In this document: positions 14,243 through 22,621 of the stretch, in pieces
How the letters are laid out: the number at the start of each line of letters is the position of its first letter
Position numbering within the stretch: the first letter of the stretch is position 1
Assembly (NCBI GenBank): GCA_030639305.1
Contig: DAOWCY010000053.1
Coordinates: forward strand, 1-37,723
DNA from: JAGLQA01 sp023135565
GTDB taxonomy: Bacteria; Acidobacteriota; Aminicenantia; UBA2199
Direction: 5' to 3'
Length of the DNA: 37,723 nucleotides
Translations under genes and position numbers: made by a program
Notes under the pieces: model-generated
The model's input: only the letters and a program-made list of their open reading frames with translations
What the model was told of the DNA's origin: nothing
Database searches by the model: none

Positions 14243-16927
14243 ATGATATCTTCAAATCATTCGATTAACAAAAAAAAATATTTGTTTGTGGTTGTGGTAG
14301 TACTATTGCTTTTTTCCGGTTTCCTGGCTCAGGCTGAACAAAAACGTATCACCTGCACAGACCCGGAACTGCGCCTGAAATGGTACGGGCAGCATGTGGC
14401 AATGACGGAAAAATCAATGTTCAAAAACCTGGGCTGGCAGTTCTTAGGTCCGCTAAATGTCAGCGGCAGGATGACCGATACGGCTGTAGTTGTTCCAAAA
14501 GGGAAACACTACACTATCTATGTAGCCGGGGCTTCCGGCGGCGTCTGGAAAACCGCTAACGAAGGCACTACCTGGGAGCCGGTTTTTGAACACGCTCCTT
14601 CTACCTCTATCGGCGACGTCACTATCGCTCCTTCCAACCAGGACATTGTCTGGGTGGGCACGGGAGAAGCCAATATTTTCCGCAGTTCCATGGCTGGAGC
14701 TGGGATTTTTAAATCCACCGACGCTGGGAAAACCTGGAAGAATATGGGCTTGACCGGGACGAATACTATTGCCCGCATCATTATCCACCCTAAGAACCCG
14801 GACATCGTCTATGCCGCAGCTTCGGGCAACGAATGGACAAACAACAAAGAACGGGGCGTGTACAAAACCACCGACGGCGGCAAGACCTGGGCCAAAGTGC
14901 TCTATATCGACGAAAAAACCGCGGCCAACGACTTAGTGATGGACCCCACGAATCCCGACACCCTCTATGCTTCCATGTGGCAGAGAATCCGCAAAAAATG
15001 GAACGATCCCCGCAATGAAGCCGGTTACTCAGGCAGCGGCATTTACAAAACCACCGACGGCGGCAAAAAGTGGACCCCCATCGATAAAGGTTTGCCCCCG
15101 GCAAAATTCCGGGGCCGCATCGGTCTCGATCTCTGCCTGACAAAGCCCAATGTGCTTTATGCTTTCGTGGATAATTATGAAATCCAGGGTAAATGGGATG
15201 AAGGCGAAACCGATTCTTATGGCCGCCCCAAAGGAGGCATGATCAAAGGCGCCACCGTATTCCGCAGCGACGACAAAGGCGGAAGCTGGCGGCAAGTTAG
15301 CCGGAATAACGAATATATGCTGCGTCTTTGCGCCACTTACGGTTGGGTTTTCGCCCAGATTCGCGTAGACCCCAACGATGAGAACACAATCTACGTTATG
15401 GGGTTGGGTTTGAACGTGTCGAACGACGGCGGCAAGACCTTCCGGGAATTGCACGGCATGCACGGCGACCATCACGGTTTGTGGATCGACCCGGGCAACT
15501 CCGATTACTTAGTGAACGTGAACGACGGCGGCGTGGCTATCTCTTACGACGGCGGCAAAAAGTGGAGAGCTATTTATGATAATCTGCCTTTAGTACAGTT
15601 TTTTAATATCATGTACGATATGGATAAGCCTTTCAAGGTGTACGGTTCCGTCCAGGACCACGGCAGTTTCAGCGGCATAGTAGACCTCAGCCGGGGCCGG
15701 AACAACATCCCGCCGGTGGAATGGGACAACGCCCCGGGTGGTGAAGGCAGCAGTCACGCTATCGACCCCACCGACCCCAATATCGTTTACTCCGCCGGTT
15801 TTTACGGCACTATTTCCAGGACAGACCTGAACACAGGAAAGCGCAAATCCATCCTGCCCAAACCGGCCAAAGGCGAACCGCCGCTGCGCGGCCAGTGGGT
15901 AGCCCCCTTTATTATTTCTCCTCACAACCCGCGTATCATCTATCATGGCATGAACATTTTGTACCGGTCTATGGACCGCGGCGACACCTGGAAACAGATC
16001 AGCCCCGACTTAACCTATAATCACAAAGACAAAATGGGCGATATTCCTTTCCAGACTATCTTTGCTATCTCCGAATCGCCTTTGCAGTTCGGTTTGATAT
16101 ACGCCGGTACTGACGACGGCAGGGTGCACGTCACCAAAAACGGCGGCGAAAATTGGCAGGAGATAACAAAAGGCCTGCCTTACCGGAAATGGGTATCCAG
16201 GTTGGCGGCTTCTGCTTTTGATTTAGGAACGGTTTACATGTCACAGAACGGCAAACGGGATGATGATTTTGCCGCTTACCTGTGGAAATCCACCGATTTC
16301 GGTAAAACCTGGAAAGATATTTCCGCCAATATCCCCTGCGGGCCGGTCAATGTCATCCGCGAAGATCCCAAGAACGAGAATGTTCTTTATGTAGGCACCG
16401 ATTTAGGAGCTTATGTAACTATAGACGGCGGCAAGTACTGGCATGCGCTGCCCAAGAGCCTGCCTACTACTTTTGTTAGCGACATGGTGATTCATCCCCG
16501 CGACAATATCCTAATTGCTTCCACTCATGGCCGCGGCGTGTATGCCATGGACGTGAGTAACTTGCAAAAGTTAAAAAAAGACATTTTGGCAAAGAAAGCT
16601 TTTCTTTTTGCACCGGGAACAGCCAAAATACCGCGCTGGAGATGGTGGCGTTGGGCCGGAGGCCAGGATGCCTCTTTCCATTATTACCTGAAGGCAGCCG
16701 CGAAAGTAAAACTCTTTATAAAAGATTCGTCCGGCAAGGTCGTCAAAGAACTAAAAGCCGGCGGCGATGCCGGGTACAATGTGGCAGCCTGGGATTTATC
16801 CAAAAAAGCGGATAAGAAAGCCCAAAGAGGCAGAAGGCAGTCTCCCTATGTCACTCCCGGGAAGTACACTGTGGTGCTAAAGGTTGGTTCCGTTTCTGTA
16901 GAAGAAACGATAGAAGTAAAAAAATAA
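14243..16927 (+). CDS. Secreted VPS10/sortilin-type BNR beta-propeller protein
   Basis: This 894-residue exported protein has a signal peptide (KKKYLFVVVVVLLLFSGFLAQA) and a long series of Asp-box repeats of the form TTDGGKTW, STDAGKTW and SYDGGKKW spread over about residues 60-770. These are typical of the two stacked propellers of bacterial VPS10 or 'glycosyl hydrolase BNR' proteins. A C-terminal beta domain (about 780-894) contains LKAGGDAGYNVAAWDLS, a FlgD-like Ig pattern seen in this family. AAGGAGG lies eight bases before ATG 14243, which is why this start is preferred to the in-frame ATG at 14192. No catalytic sialidase residues can be confirmed, and related proteins are often of unknown activity. 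The next feature downstream is repeat copy R3. Confidence 0.87.
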   Translation: MISSNHSINKKKYLFVVVVVLLLFSGFLAQAEQKRITCTDPELRLKWYGQHVAMTEKSMFKNLGWQFLGPLNVSGRMTDTAVVVPKGKHYTIYVAGASGGVWKTANEGTTWEPVFEHAPSTSIGDVTIAPSNQDIVWVGTGEANIFRSSMAGAGIFKSTDAGKTWKNMGLTGTNTIARIIIHPKNPDIVYAAASGNEWTNNKERGVYKTTDGGKTWAKVLYIDEKTAANDLVMDPTNPDTLYASMWQRIRKKWNDPRNEAGYSGSGIYKTTDGGKKWTPIDKGLPPAKFRGRIGLDLCLTKPNVLYAFVDNYEIQGKWDEGETDSYGRPKGGMIKGATVFRSDDKGGSWRQVSRNNEYMLRLCATYGWVFAQIRVDPNDENTIYVMGLGLNVSNDGGKTFRELHGMHGDHHGLWIDPGNSDYLVNVNDGGVAISYDGGKKWRAIYDNLPLVQFFNIMYDMDKPFKVYGSVQDHGSFSGIVDLSRGRNNIPPVEWDNAPGGEGSSHAIDPTDPNIVYSAGFYGTISRTDLNTGKRKSILPKPAKGEPPLRGQWVAPFIISPHNPRIIYHGMNILYRSMDRGDTWKQISPDLTYNHKDKMGDIPFQTIFAISESPLQFGLIYAGTDDGRVHVTKNGGENWQEITKGLPYRKWVSRLAASAFDLGTVYMSQNGKRDDDFAAYLWKSTDFGKTWKDISANIPCGPVNVIREDPKNENVLYVGTDLGAYVTIDGGKYWHALPKSLPTTFVSDMVIHPRDNILIASTHGRGVYAMDVSNLQKLKKDILAKKAFLFAPGTAKIPRWRWWRWAGGQDASFHYYLKAAAKVKLFIKDSSGKVVKELKAGGDAGYNVAAWDLSKKADKKAQRGRRQSPYVTPGKYTVVLKVGSVSVEETIEVKK

Positions 16928-16939
16928 GCACAGAATAGT

Positions 16940-17125
16940 TTGCCTCCGGCAGCAAGGGGGGCTTTTTTGAAAAATCGCCCCCCTTGACCCCCCAAAAAAC
17001 TTCTATTTAGCAAACGTTTGTGCCCCTCAGGATCGTCATGGAGATTGCTCAGACGTAAGGCTTAACAAAAGTTTTGATCAAACTTTTACAAAAGTTTGGC
17101 CCCCGGCAGGGCCGCCGGAGGCAAG
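16940..17125. repeat. Interspersed hairpin repeat, copy R3 (complete, A to B)
   Basis: This is the cleanest full unit. The A end TTTGCCTCCGGCAGCAA is followed by its G6/C6 hairpin, a middle segment of about 80 bases, then the B end with CAAACTTTTACAAAAGTTTGG, CCCCCGGCAGGGC and CGCCGGAGGCAA. The outer ends are inverted copies of TGCCTCCGGC. Within it, 16997-17027 is the reverse complement of 18009-18039 in copy R4. The aldolase ATG lies 18 bases past its right end. Confidence 0.85.
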
Positions 17126-17143
17126 TTGTTTACGGAGTAAAAA

Positions 17144-17896
17144 ATGACTCAATCATTCAAACAAAAAATAAAACAAGGCAAACCTCAAATCGGGGCAATC
17201 CAGACCTTACCGGCTTTAGAGATAACCGAGATGATGATAATGGCCGGTTTCCAATGGTTATTCATCGACATGGAGCATTCTGCTTTAGATGTCCCGGCAG
17301 TGCAGCGGATTATGCAGGCGGCCCAGCCTCAGTGTCCCTGTATCGTTCGGGTGCCTTTTGGCGAAGAGGTCTGGATCAAACGGCTGTTAGACGCAGGAGC
17401 GGACGGTTTGCTTTTCCCCCAGGTGAACTCGGCGCAGCAGGCCGAAAAAATCGTCAAAATGTGCAAATATCCTCCCCAGGGCAGCCGCGGCGTCGGCCTG
17501 GCCCGGGCCCAGGGATACGGCAAGAAATTGCAGGACTATATCGAAACGGCAAACCGGGACACCATGGTGGTGATGCAGATAGAACATATCGAAGCGGTGC
17601 GCAATATCGAATCTATCGTAAAAGTTCCCGGTATCGACGTGCTTTTTATCGGCCCCTATGATCTTTCGGGCAGTATGGGCAAGATCGGCAAAGTAAACGA
17701 CCCGGAGGTGCAGGAAAAGATAGAGATTGTCCGTTCTGTCTGCGTGCATGCCGGAGTGCCTTTGGGTATTTTCACGGTTGACCCCGAAGCAGTGAAAACC
17801 CTCACCGAGAAAGGTTACAGCCTGATTACCCTGGGCATAGACGTGATGTATTTCAGCGGCGCAGTGCAGGAGGCGTTCGATAAAATAGAGAATTAA
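17144..17896 (+). CDS. HpcH/HpaI-family aldolase (class II pyruvate aldolase)
   Basis: This 250-residue metal-dependent TIM-barrel aldolase is of the 4-hydroxy-2-oxo-heptanedioate / 2-keto-3-deoxy-L-rhamnonate aldolase type, which cleaves 2-keto-3-deoxy acids to pyruvate and an aldehyde. Visible family motifs are FIDMEHSALDV (about 40-50), VRVPFGEEVWIKRLLDAGADGLLFP, PQGSRGVGLARAQGYG, VMQIEHIEAVRNI with metal-site Glu, and DVLFIGPYDLSGSMG. GGAG lies six bases before the ATG. The gene stands alone between repeat copies R3 and R4, which share inverted 31-bp segments, so it may have moved as a unit or simply sits between insertions. The physiological substrate is unknown. Confidence 0.9.
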   Translation: MTQSFKQKIKQGKPQIGAIQTLPALEITEMMIMAGFQWLFIDMEHSALDVPAVQRIMQAAQPQCPCIVRVPFGEEVWIKRLLDAGADGLLFPQVNSAQQAEKIVKMCKYPPQGSRGVGLARAQGYGKKLQDYIETANRDTMVVMQIEHIEAVRNIESIVKVPGIDVLFIGPYDLSGSMGKIGKVNDPEVQEKIEIVRSVCVHAGVPLGIFTVDPEAVKTLTEKGYSLITLGIDVMYFSGAVQEAFDKIEN

Positions 17897-17904
17897 TTAA
17901 TAAC

Positions 17905-18091
17905 TTGCCTCCGGCGGCAAGGGGGGCTTTTTTGAAAAAGCGCCCCCCTTGACCCCCCCAAAAACTTTTGTTAAGCTGATCGTCCGGGCAAACTCCCCAA
18001 CGTCAGAAAGGGGCACAAACGTTTGCTAAATAGAAGTTTTTGGAGGTGTCGGAACCTTTTTTCAAAAAGGTTCTGACTCGCCGAAGGCAAG
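17905..18091. repeat. Interspersed hairpin repeat, copy R4
   Basis: The A end TTGCCTCCGGCGGCAA begins 8 bases after the aldolase stop. The middle contains the reverse complement of part of R3 (18009-18039). The right end is a variant, with hairpin GAACCTTTTTTCAAAAAGGTTC and terminus GCCGAAGGCAAG. The last 30 bases (18062-18091) encode the C-terminus and stop of the kinase-like protein on the minus strand. Confidence 0.8.
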
Positions 18092-20656
18092 TTCTGTAAA
18101 TATTGCTCCAATCGTAGATAAAACCGCGAAAATAAACAAACGCCAGGAAGCAAATTCCACAATATCCCCGGTAATAAGAGGCATGCCCAAAAAAAGCAGC
18201 AGCAGCACAGCCGCCCCAGTACTTAACAAAGCCAGCAGGATACCGGACAGCGCGGCTCCTATGAAACGTTTCGATAACGCCGCTCCCCGGGCCCCGGCTG
18301 TCACCGCGGCTCCACCCAAAAACGATACCGGAATCAACAACCACCAGGACTCTTTTAGCCCCGGCAGAACCCCGGTAAAAAACAGGTAAAAATAATCCAA
18401 CCCGCCGGTTAACAGCGCCCCGGTCAAAGCGATAGGCAAAATATGCCGATAGCGCGGTTCGAGGGCGGCTCTCCTTTCCGCTTTATTACTCATACGCCGC
18501 CTGATAGTTAGCGGCCAATTATAAAATAGACGAAACACCCAGTGTTCCAACAGCGCCCCTCTTTCACCGAAAACAGGCACAATATGCACCGCTTCGGTAG
18601 CCCAGTGCCCGGCCATAAAACGTGCTAATTCCGGGTAGCGGTAGGTCATCTGGATAGGAAAAGCTAAGTAACCGATATATTTGAAAAACCCCAAAAACAC
18701 GGCAATATTATAATCTTTAAAATTGCGTTCCTTGATGACCAGGTAAACCACGTACAAACCGCGTGTCAAAGAACCGGGAGAGATAGGCGTCACCTGGAAC
18801 AATATTAAAATAGCAGCCACTGCTGCCACGGCCTCCGGATTCGACAACTCCGGGTGCATGGTGACATATATCCAACTCACGATAACAGAAACCACCTGGG
18901 TTACCGGCAGGGTGCACACATGCACAGCCAGGCTTTTTAGGTATTTTTGGATATAAGGCTCTTTGATCTGGGATTCGATCACCCCGGCGTCCACATCGCT
19001 GAGGATATGTTTCTCCTTGCCCTGGACTACCATGTCGCGCAGCCACTGCTCCCGCATAGGGGCGCTAAAATACAATTTGACGGGCCTGACTATCACATTA
19101 TACAAGCTCTCTTTCACATACCGCCACTGGGTTAAGATACGGTGCAGTCCCACAGGCAGCAGGGAAAAAGGCAAATGCAGCAAATACAACCCGATAGAAC
19201 CGGCAATCTTTTGCGCCCGGCTGCCGTCTACGCGGCCATCCCGGTGCCAGGAAATAGCTTTCTCCGTACATTTGCCCCGCACGGCGCGTTTTAAGTAGTC
19301 CCAATTAGAGAGCATGCGCCCGTAATGTTTGCGCCAATCGGCCCGGGCCCAAAGTTTTCTCAAAAAACCGCCCAAAAAAGGAAGCGCGCCTAAGAAGTAA
19401 AAAAGCAAAGTCGATATTTTGTTTTTGTCGAATCTTTCTTTGCCGCGGCTGTCGATGATGTTTTGCACCAACCAGCCGGTGCGGGTGCTTTTGAACCACG
19501 TAGACCACAACCTTTTGCTGTAGAGGAAACGCACATGGTTGTGGGTAATATCGGGCAGCGAATCGCGGTAGACCTGCTCGCAAGCTTTTAGCTCCTCTAA
19601 CATAGGCTCCATACCGGCAAATTCCGCACTGTGGGCCTGGACGAATTTTTCTAACTTTTTTAAGCTGCCCCGGTCGAACTGCACCAAACTGCCCCGCAGC
19701 AGCCCTTTGATAATCAGCTTAACGTCGCCGGGACTCATAGGCAAAAAAGGCAGCAGGGCCAGACCGGCACGAAAATCCACGGCCACTAAGCCGGAAGCCG
19801 GATCAGCTTCGCTGCCGCTCAGTTTCAAGCAATTGGGCTGGCTTTTGCAGGTGGACCATTCGTACTGCCGGGCGAATTCACAGCCGCCCATATCGTGCAG
19901 CAGCCGGACAAAATCTTTCATGAACTCCCTTTTGGCGCGGTATTCCGGGGAACCTAATTTCTCCGGGTCTGCCGGTTTGCTGCGTAAATACTGCTTCAAA
20001 ACGTCCATATTGTCGTCTACTTCTAAACGCCAGGTGCGGCCATCCACCCAGTCGCTCAACTCGCCGCAGCTCCCTAAAGTACTGTCCACGAAAGTAGCAT
20101 GGATGTCGTTAACCGCTTGCTCACTGCCGAAGCGGATTTTAGCGCCGCGGCGGATGAATTTCTGCCACAAAGCCCCGGCCCGCGCCGCAGTAGGATTAAC
20201 CTGCAGTTGAAAAGGCCCCTGGAAACCGATACGAAAGAGCACATTACGAAAAAACCGGGAAAAACCGGAAGAGGGGATTAAAATCTTCATGGCATAGATG
20301 CCGTCTTTTTTAAGGTCTTTTATAAAACTATGCCTCCGGCGGGCAAGGGGCTTTTTTGAAAAATCGCCCCCTGCACCCCCAAAAAACTTTTGATTATTTT
20401 TTTTTTCTTCGACTGAGGGTGTTATTTCCAGGATTTTTACCCGGTAGACCTGACCGGCGAAGCCGCCGCCCACGAATTTTTCTATCTCTAAATGGACGCG
20501 GGCTGTGCCGGGTTGTGATATGCCCGTCACTTCATAGGTAAGTCTTGTACCCGGATCGTAGTGCTTGATGCGCATCGGGCGGTGCAGCCCGGCAGTGGCG
20601 AATTGTTTTTTCAACAAGTTACAGGTTTCTACATCATAGGAAGTATCTGCTGTCAT
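18062..20656 (-). CDS. Polytopic membrane protein with a protein-kinase-like N-terminal domain
   Basis: This is an 864-residue protein I do not recognise as a named family. The N-terminal part shows kinase-fold hallmarks: the glycine-rich loop VGGGFAGQVYRVK (62-74), a VAIK-type lysine in IYAMKIL (Lys124), HDMGGCEFARQYEW and SQPNCLK, which resemble a catalytic loop, and VAVDFRAGL, which resembles DFG. This pattern recalls atypical kinases (ABC1/Kdo-kinase or APH-like), perhaps degenerate. From about residue 415 there are roughly 7-9 hydrophobic helices, ending in a hydrophobic block at 735-855. Two anomalies come from the repeat family. About 27 residues (84-110) between the loop and the lysine are encoded by copy R5. 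The last ten residues (LAFGESEPF and the residue before them) with the stop come from copy R4. AAGGAC precedes ATG 20656. Confidence 0.7.
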   Translation of the reverse strand: MTADTSYDVETCNLLKKQFATAGLHRPMRIKHYDPGTRLTYEVTGISQPGTARVHLEIEKFVGGGFAGQVYRVKILEITPSVEEKKNNQKFFGGAGGDFSKKPLARRRHSFIKDLKKDGIYAMKILIPSSGFSRFFRNVLFRIGFQGPFQLQVNPTAARAGALWQKFIRRGAKIRFGSEQAVNDIHATFVDSTLGSCGELSDWVDGRTWRLEVDDNMDVLKQYLRSKPADPEKLGSPEYRAKREFMKDFVRLLHDMGGCEFARQYEWSTCKSQPNCLKLSGSEADPASGLVAVDFRAGLALLPFLPMSPGDVKLIIKGLLRGSLVQFDRGSLKKLEKFVQAHSAEFAGMEPMLEELKACEQVYRDSLPDITHNHVRFLYSKRLWSTWFKSTRTGWLVQNIIDSRGKERFDKNKISTLLFYFLGALPFLGGFLRKLWARADWRKHYGRMLSNWDYLKRAVRGKCTEKAISWHRDGRVDGSRAQKIAGSIGLYLLHLPFSLLPVGLHRILTQWRYVKESLYNVIVRPVKLYFSAPMREQWLRDMVVQGKEKHILSDVDAGVIESQIKEPYIQKYLKSLAVHVCTLPVTQVVSVIVSWIYVTMHPELSNPEAVAAVAAILILFQVTPISPGSLTRGLYVVYLVIKERNFKDYNIAVFLGFFKYIGYLAFPIQMTYRYPELARFMAGHWATEAVHIVPVFGERGALLEHWVFRLFYNWPLTIRRRMSNKAERRAALEPRYRHILPIALTGALLTGGLDYFYLFFTGVLPGLKESWWLLIPVSFLGGAAVTAGARGAALSKRFIGAALSGILLALLSTGAAVLLLLFLGMPLITGDIVEFASWRLFIFAVLSTIGAIFTELAFGESEPF
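20328..20396. repeat. Interspersed repeat, copy R5 (A end only), inside the kinase-like gene
   Basis: TATGCCTCCGGCGGGCAA, a shortened G4/C5 hairpin around TTTTTTGAAAAATC, then CACCCCCAAAAAACTTTTG. It is the A end of the family, translated in frame on the minus strand as NNQKFFGGAGGDFSKKPLA and neighbouring residues. Confidence 0.8.
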
Positions 20657-20750
20657 ATAAAAGTCCTTTTTTTTCGGTTATTTTCCCGGGCCGGTAAGTA
20701 AAGTCTATTGTATAAAAAAAAAGACCTGATTGCAACAGCAGGTTTTCATG

Positions 20751-20862
20751 AAAAGTTTTTGTCCAACTTTTTCAACCCCGTGGCACGGGGAGCCTATAAG
20801 GGGTGATGGCAGCGCTTCTCAATTAACAAAAGTTTGGCCCCCGGCAGGGCCGCCGGAGGCTA
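20751..20862. repeat. Interspersed hairpin repeat, copy R6 (B end)
   Basis: AAAAGTTTTTGTCCAACTTT leads into a small hairpin (CCCGTGGCACGGGG), then AGCCTATAAGGGG (the inverse of the CTTATGGGCTCC words in R1), and ends with AAAGTTTGGCCCCCGGCAGG and CGCCGGAGGC. Just before it, a five-pair stem with a nine-T run on the minus strand (20714-20743) might be a weak terminator. Confidence 0.75.
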
Positions 20863-20877
20863 TTTATTGTTCTTTTT

Positions 20878-21060
20878 TTAAAGTGTGCTCTTAAAATACC
20901 CGGCAAATCGTTCCACCAGGAGTTGCAACGCTTTCCACTCATCTCTTATAGCACACTGCTCCGCTGCAGCATCTCCTTTCCACTTCAACCTACCGGCCAG
21001 GTCGGAAAACCGGTATTTGTCAACAAATTTGAGTTTTCTTAAGAAAAAAAATTGCGGCAA
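20878..21060 (-). pseudogene. Fragment of a small antitoxin-like protein
   Basis: The frame ends DKYRFSDLAGRLKWKGD, then AAEQCAIRDEWKALQLLVE and a short tail. 'FSDLAGRLKWKGD' followed by 'RDEW' is a pattern I associate with the C-terminal part of small antitoxin-like proteins. No ATG and no convincing ribosome binding site are present, only a TTG at 21060, and the N-terminal half is missing. It is probably a remnant. Confidence 0.35.
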
Positions 21061-21135
21061 AACATCCGTTTTTCTTTTTTCATCCGTATAAAAGATAAAG
21101 GCTTTTTTTTATGCAGCAGAAGTAAGGAGTAAACC

Positions 21136-22461
21136 ATGATAAAATGTAGAAAGCTGCTTTTTTCCAAAATACTGGCATTTGGGTTGAGTCTTATACTTTT
21201 TTATGGGGATTTTAGCCTCTACAGCCTCGGCGCTCCTGTGTTTAGCGGCGAATTGCAAAACACTTTCGATACTGCTCTTGCCGGGTATCACAATAAATCC
21301 TACGAAAAAGCGGCAGCGCAGTTGGAATCCATTTTGAGTTCAAAAGAAGCCGCCGCGCCGGATTTCAAAGCAAAAATTTATTTATTGTTAGGCGCCTGTT
21401 ATGAAAAATCGGGCCAAAAAGAAAAAGCAAAACACTATTTCCTGGAATTAAAAAAATTATTAAACGGAGGATTAATCGAGGCAGTCCCGGGGATTCCCGG
21501 CGTGGAACCGGACTCACTTTCCGGGTACGGGGAAGTGTTTGGGAGAGAATCATTCTTTAAATTTAAGGAACCGGTAGCTGTGTCCGAAGTATTAAAGCAT
21601 AAGGTAGTTCACGCCCCCCGAAAGAGCATCGAACAAAAAGAAAAAGAGAAAAAAAAGAAAAAATTCCCCTGGCTGATTGCCATAGGCGCCGTGGTAATCA
21701 TCGGTACGGCGGCAGTATTACTTTTAGCAAAGGATAGTCATAAAACAAAGCAAGAGGAAGAAACCGGTCTCCCCAATATCATCTGGCTGCAAGTACCGGC
21801 CGGTGAGTTCCTGATGGGTGATAATTTTAAAGAAGGGGAAAGGGACGAACTGCCCGTGCATAAGGTTTATTTAGATATATTCCATATTTCCCAGTACGAA
21901 GTATTCCAGCGCCAGTATGATTTCTTTTGTGAGGCCACAGGCAGGACAACTCCCTGGGATATAAGTCAACCAACCAAACCGGTGATCATGGTCTCCTGGG
22001 ATGATGCTAAAGCCTTCTGCGACTGGCTATCTCAAGAGACCGGCGAAAATATCCACCTGCCCACGGAAGCGCAATGGGAAAAAGCGGCCAGGAGCACCGG
22101 TCAGATTCGCTATCCCTGGGGAAACGACCCGCCGGATAACATGAAAGCTAATTTCTTGAGGGATATTTCAGAAGATGTTGCCCGTGTAGGTCAACGCTCT
22201 TATAGGGGCAGGTCCCCTGCCGGAGCCAATGATATGGCGGGCAATGCCGCCGAGTGGTGTGCCGATTGGTACAGCGCTTCGTACTATTCGATTTCCCCGG
22301 CGAACAATCCCACCGGCCCGGCAAGCGGTTCTTTTCGTGTGCTGCGGGGTGGAAGCTATATAGACGATGCCCAGGGTATTCGTTCAGCTAACCGCGATTT
22401 CCACGACCCTGCAAAAAAAAGCCGTCTTATCGGTTTCCGTATCGTGAAAGAAGTCGATTAA
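21136..22461 (+). CDS. TPR-TM-FGE-fold protein (SUMF1-like), copy 1
   Basis: This 441-residue protein has an N-terminal signal-type hydrophobic segment (8-30), a TPR-like helical region (about 45-115, with YEKAAAQLESILSS, IYLLLGACYEKSGQKEKAK), and a basic linker IEQKEKEKKKKK. A second transmembrane helix (about 178-198) is followed by a formylglycine-generating-enzyme/PvdO-type domain (about 213-440) with IWLQVPAGEFLMGD, VSWDDAKAFCDWLS, LPTEAQWEKAAR, YPWGN, MAGNAAEWCADWY and LRGGSY. At the position where true FGE has its reactive cysteines, the sequence reads IRSANRDFHDP, so sulfatase-activating chemistry is unlikely. AAGGAG precedes the ATG. It is a tandem paralogue of the next gene. A role in binding or scaffolding at the membrane is possible (inference). 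Confidence 0.85.
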   Translation: MIKCRKLLFSKILAFGLSLILFYGDFSLYSLGAPVFSGELQNTFDTALAGYHNKSYEKAAAQLESILSSKEAAAPDFKAKIYLLLGACYEKSGQKEKAKHYFLELKKLLNGGLIEAVPGIPGVEPDSLSGYGEVFGRESFFKFKEPVAVSEVLKHKVVHAPRKSIEQKEKEKKKKKFPWLIAIGAVVIIGTAAVLLLAKDSHKTKQEEETGLPNIIWLQVPAGEFLMGDNFKEGERDELPVHKVYLDIFHISQYEVFQRQYDFFCEATGRTTPWDISQPTKPVIMVSWDDAKAFCDWLSQETGENIHLPTEAQWEKAARSTGQIRYPWGNDPPDNMKANFLRDISEDVARVGQRSYRGRSPAGANDMAGNAAEWCADWYSASYYSISPANNPTGPASGSFRVLRGGSYIDDAQGIRSANRDFHDPAKKSRLIGFRIVKEVD

Positions 22462-22491
22462 AAAACCTCGATCGTCGCATTCTTTCGCGTT

Positions 22492-22520
22492 TTGCATACT
22501 AAGAGAAAATATGATATGAT
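22492..22520 (+). promoter_or_regulatory. Promoter between the FGE-fold paralogues
   Basis: -35 TTGCAT (22492-22497), a 17-base spacer and -10 TATGAT (22515-22520). It would give the second paralogue its own transcript with a leader of about 95 bases. Confidence 0.5.
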
Positions 22521-22621
22521 TTAACATTACAGCAGTACGGAAACAGCTTTTAGGCAGCCCTTTGCCGTCTACTTAAAGGCCGCCCGCGCCGGAAGATTCA
22601 CTAAACCCTGGAGTAAAAATA

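Noticed and set aside
17074..17661. 195-codon frame overlapping the aldolase
   Set aside because: It lies in another frame of the well-supported aldolase gene, and its sequence is rich in Arg and Gly without domain features.
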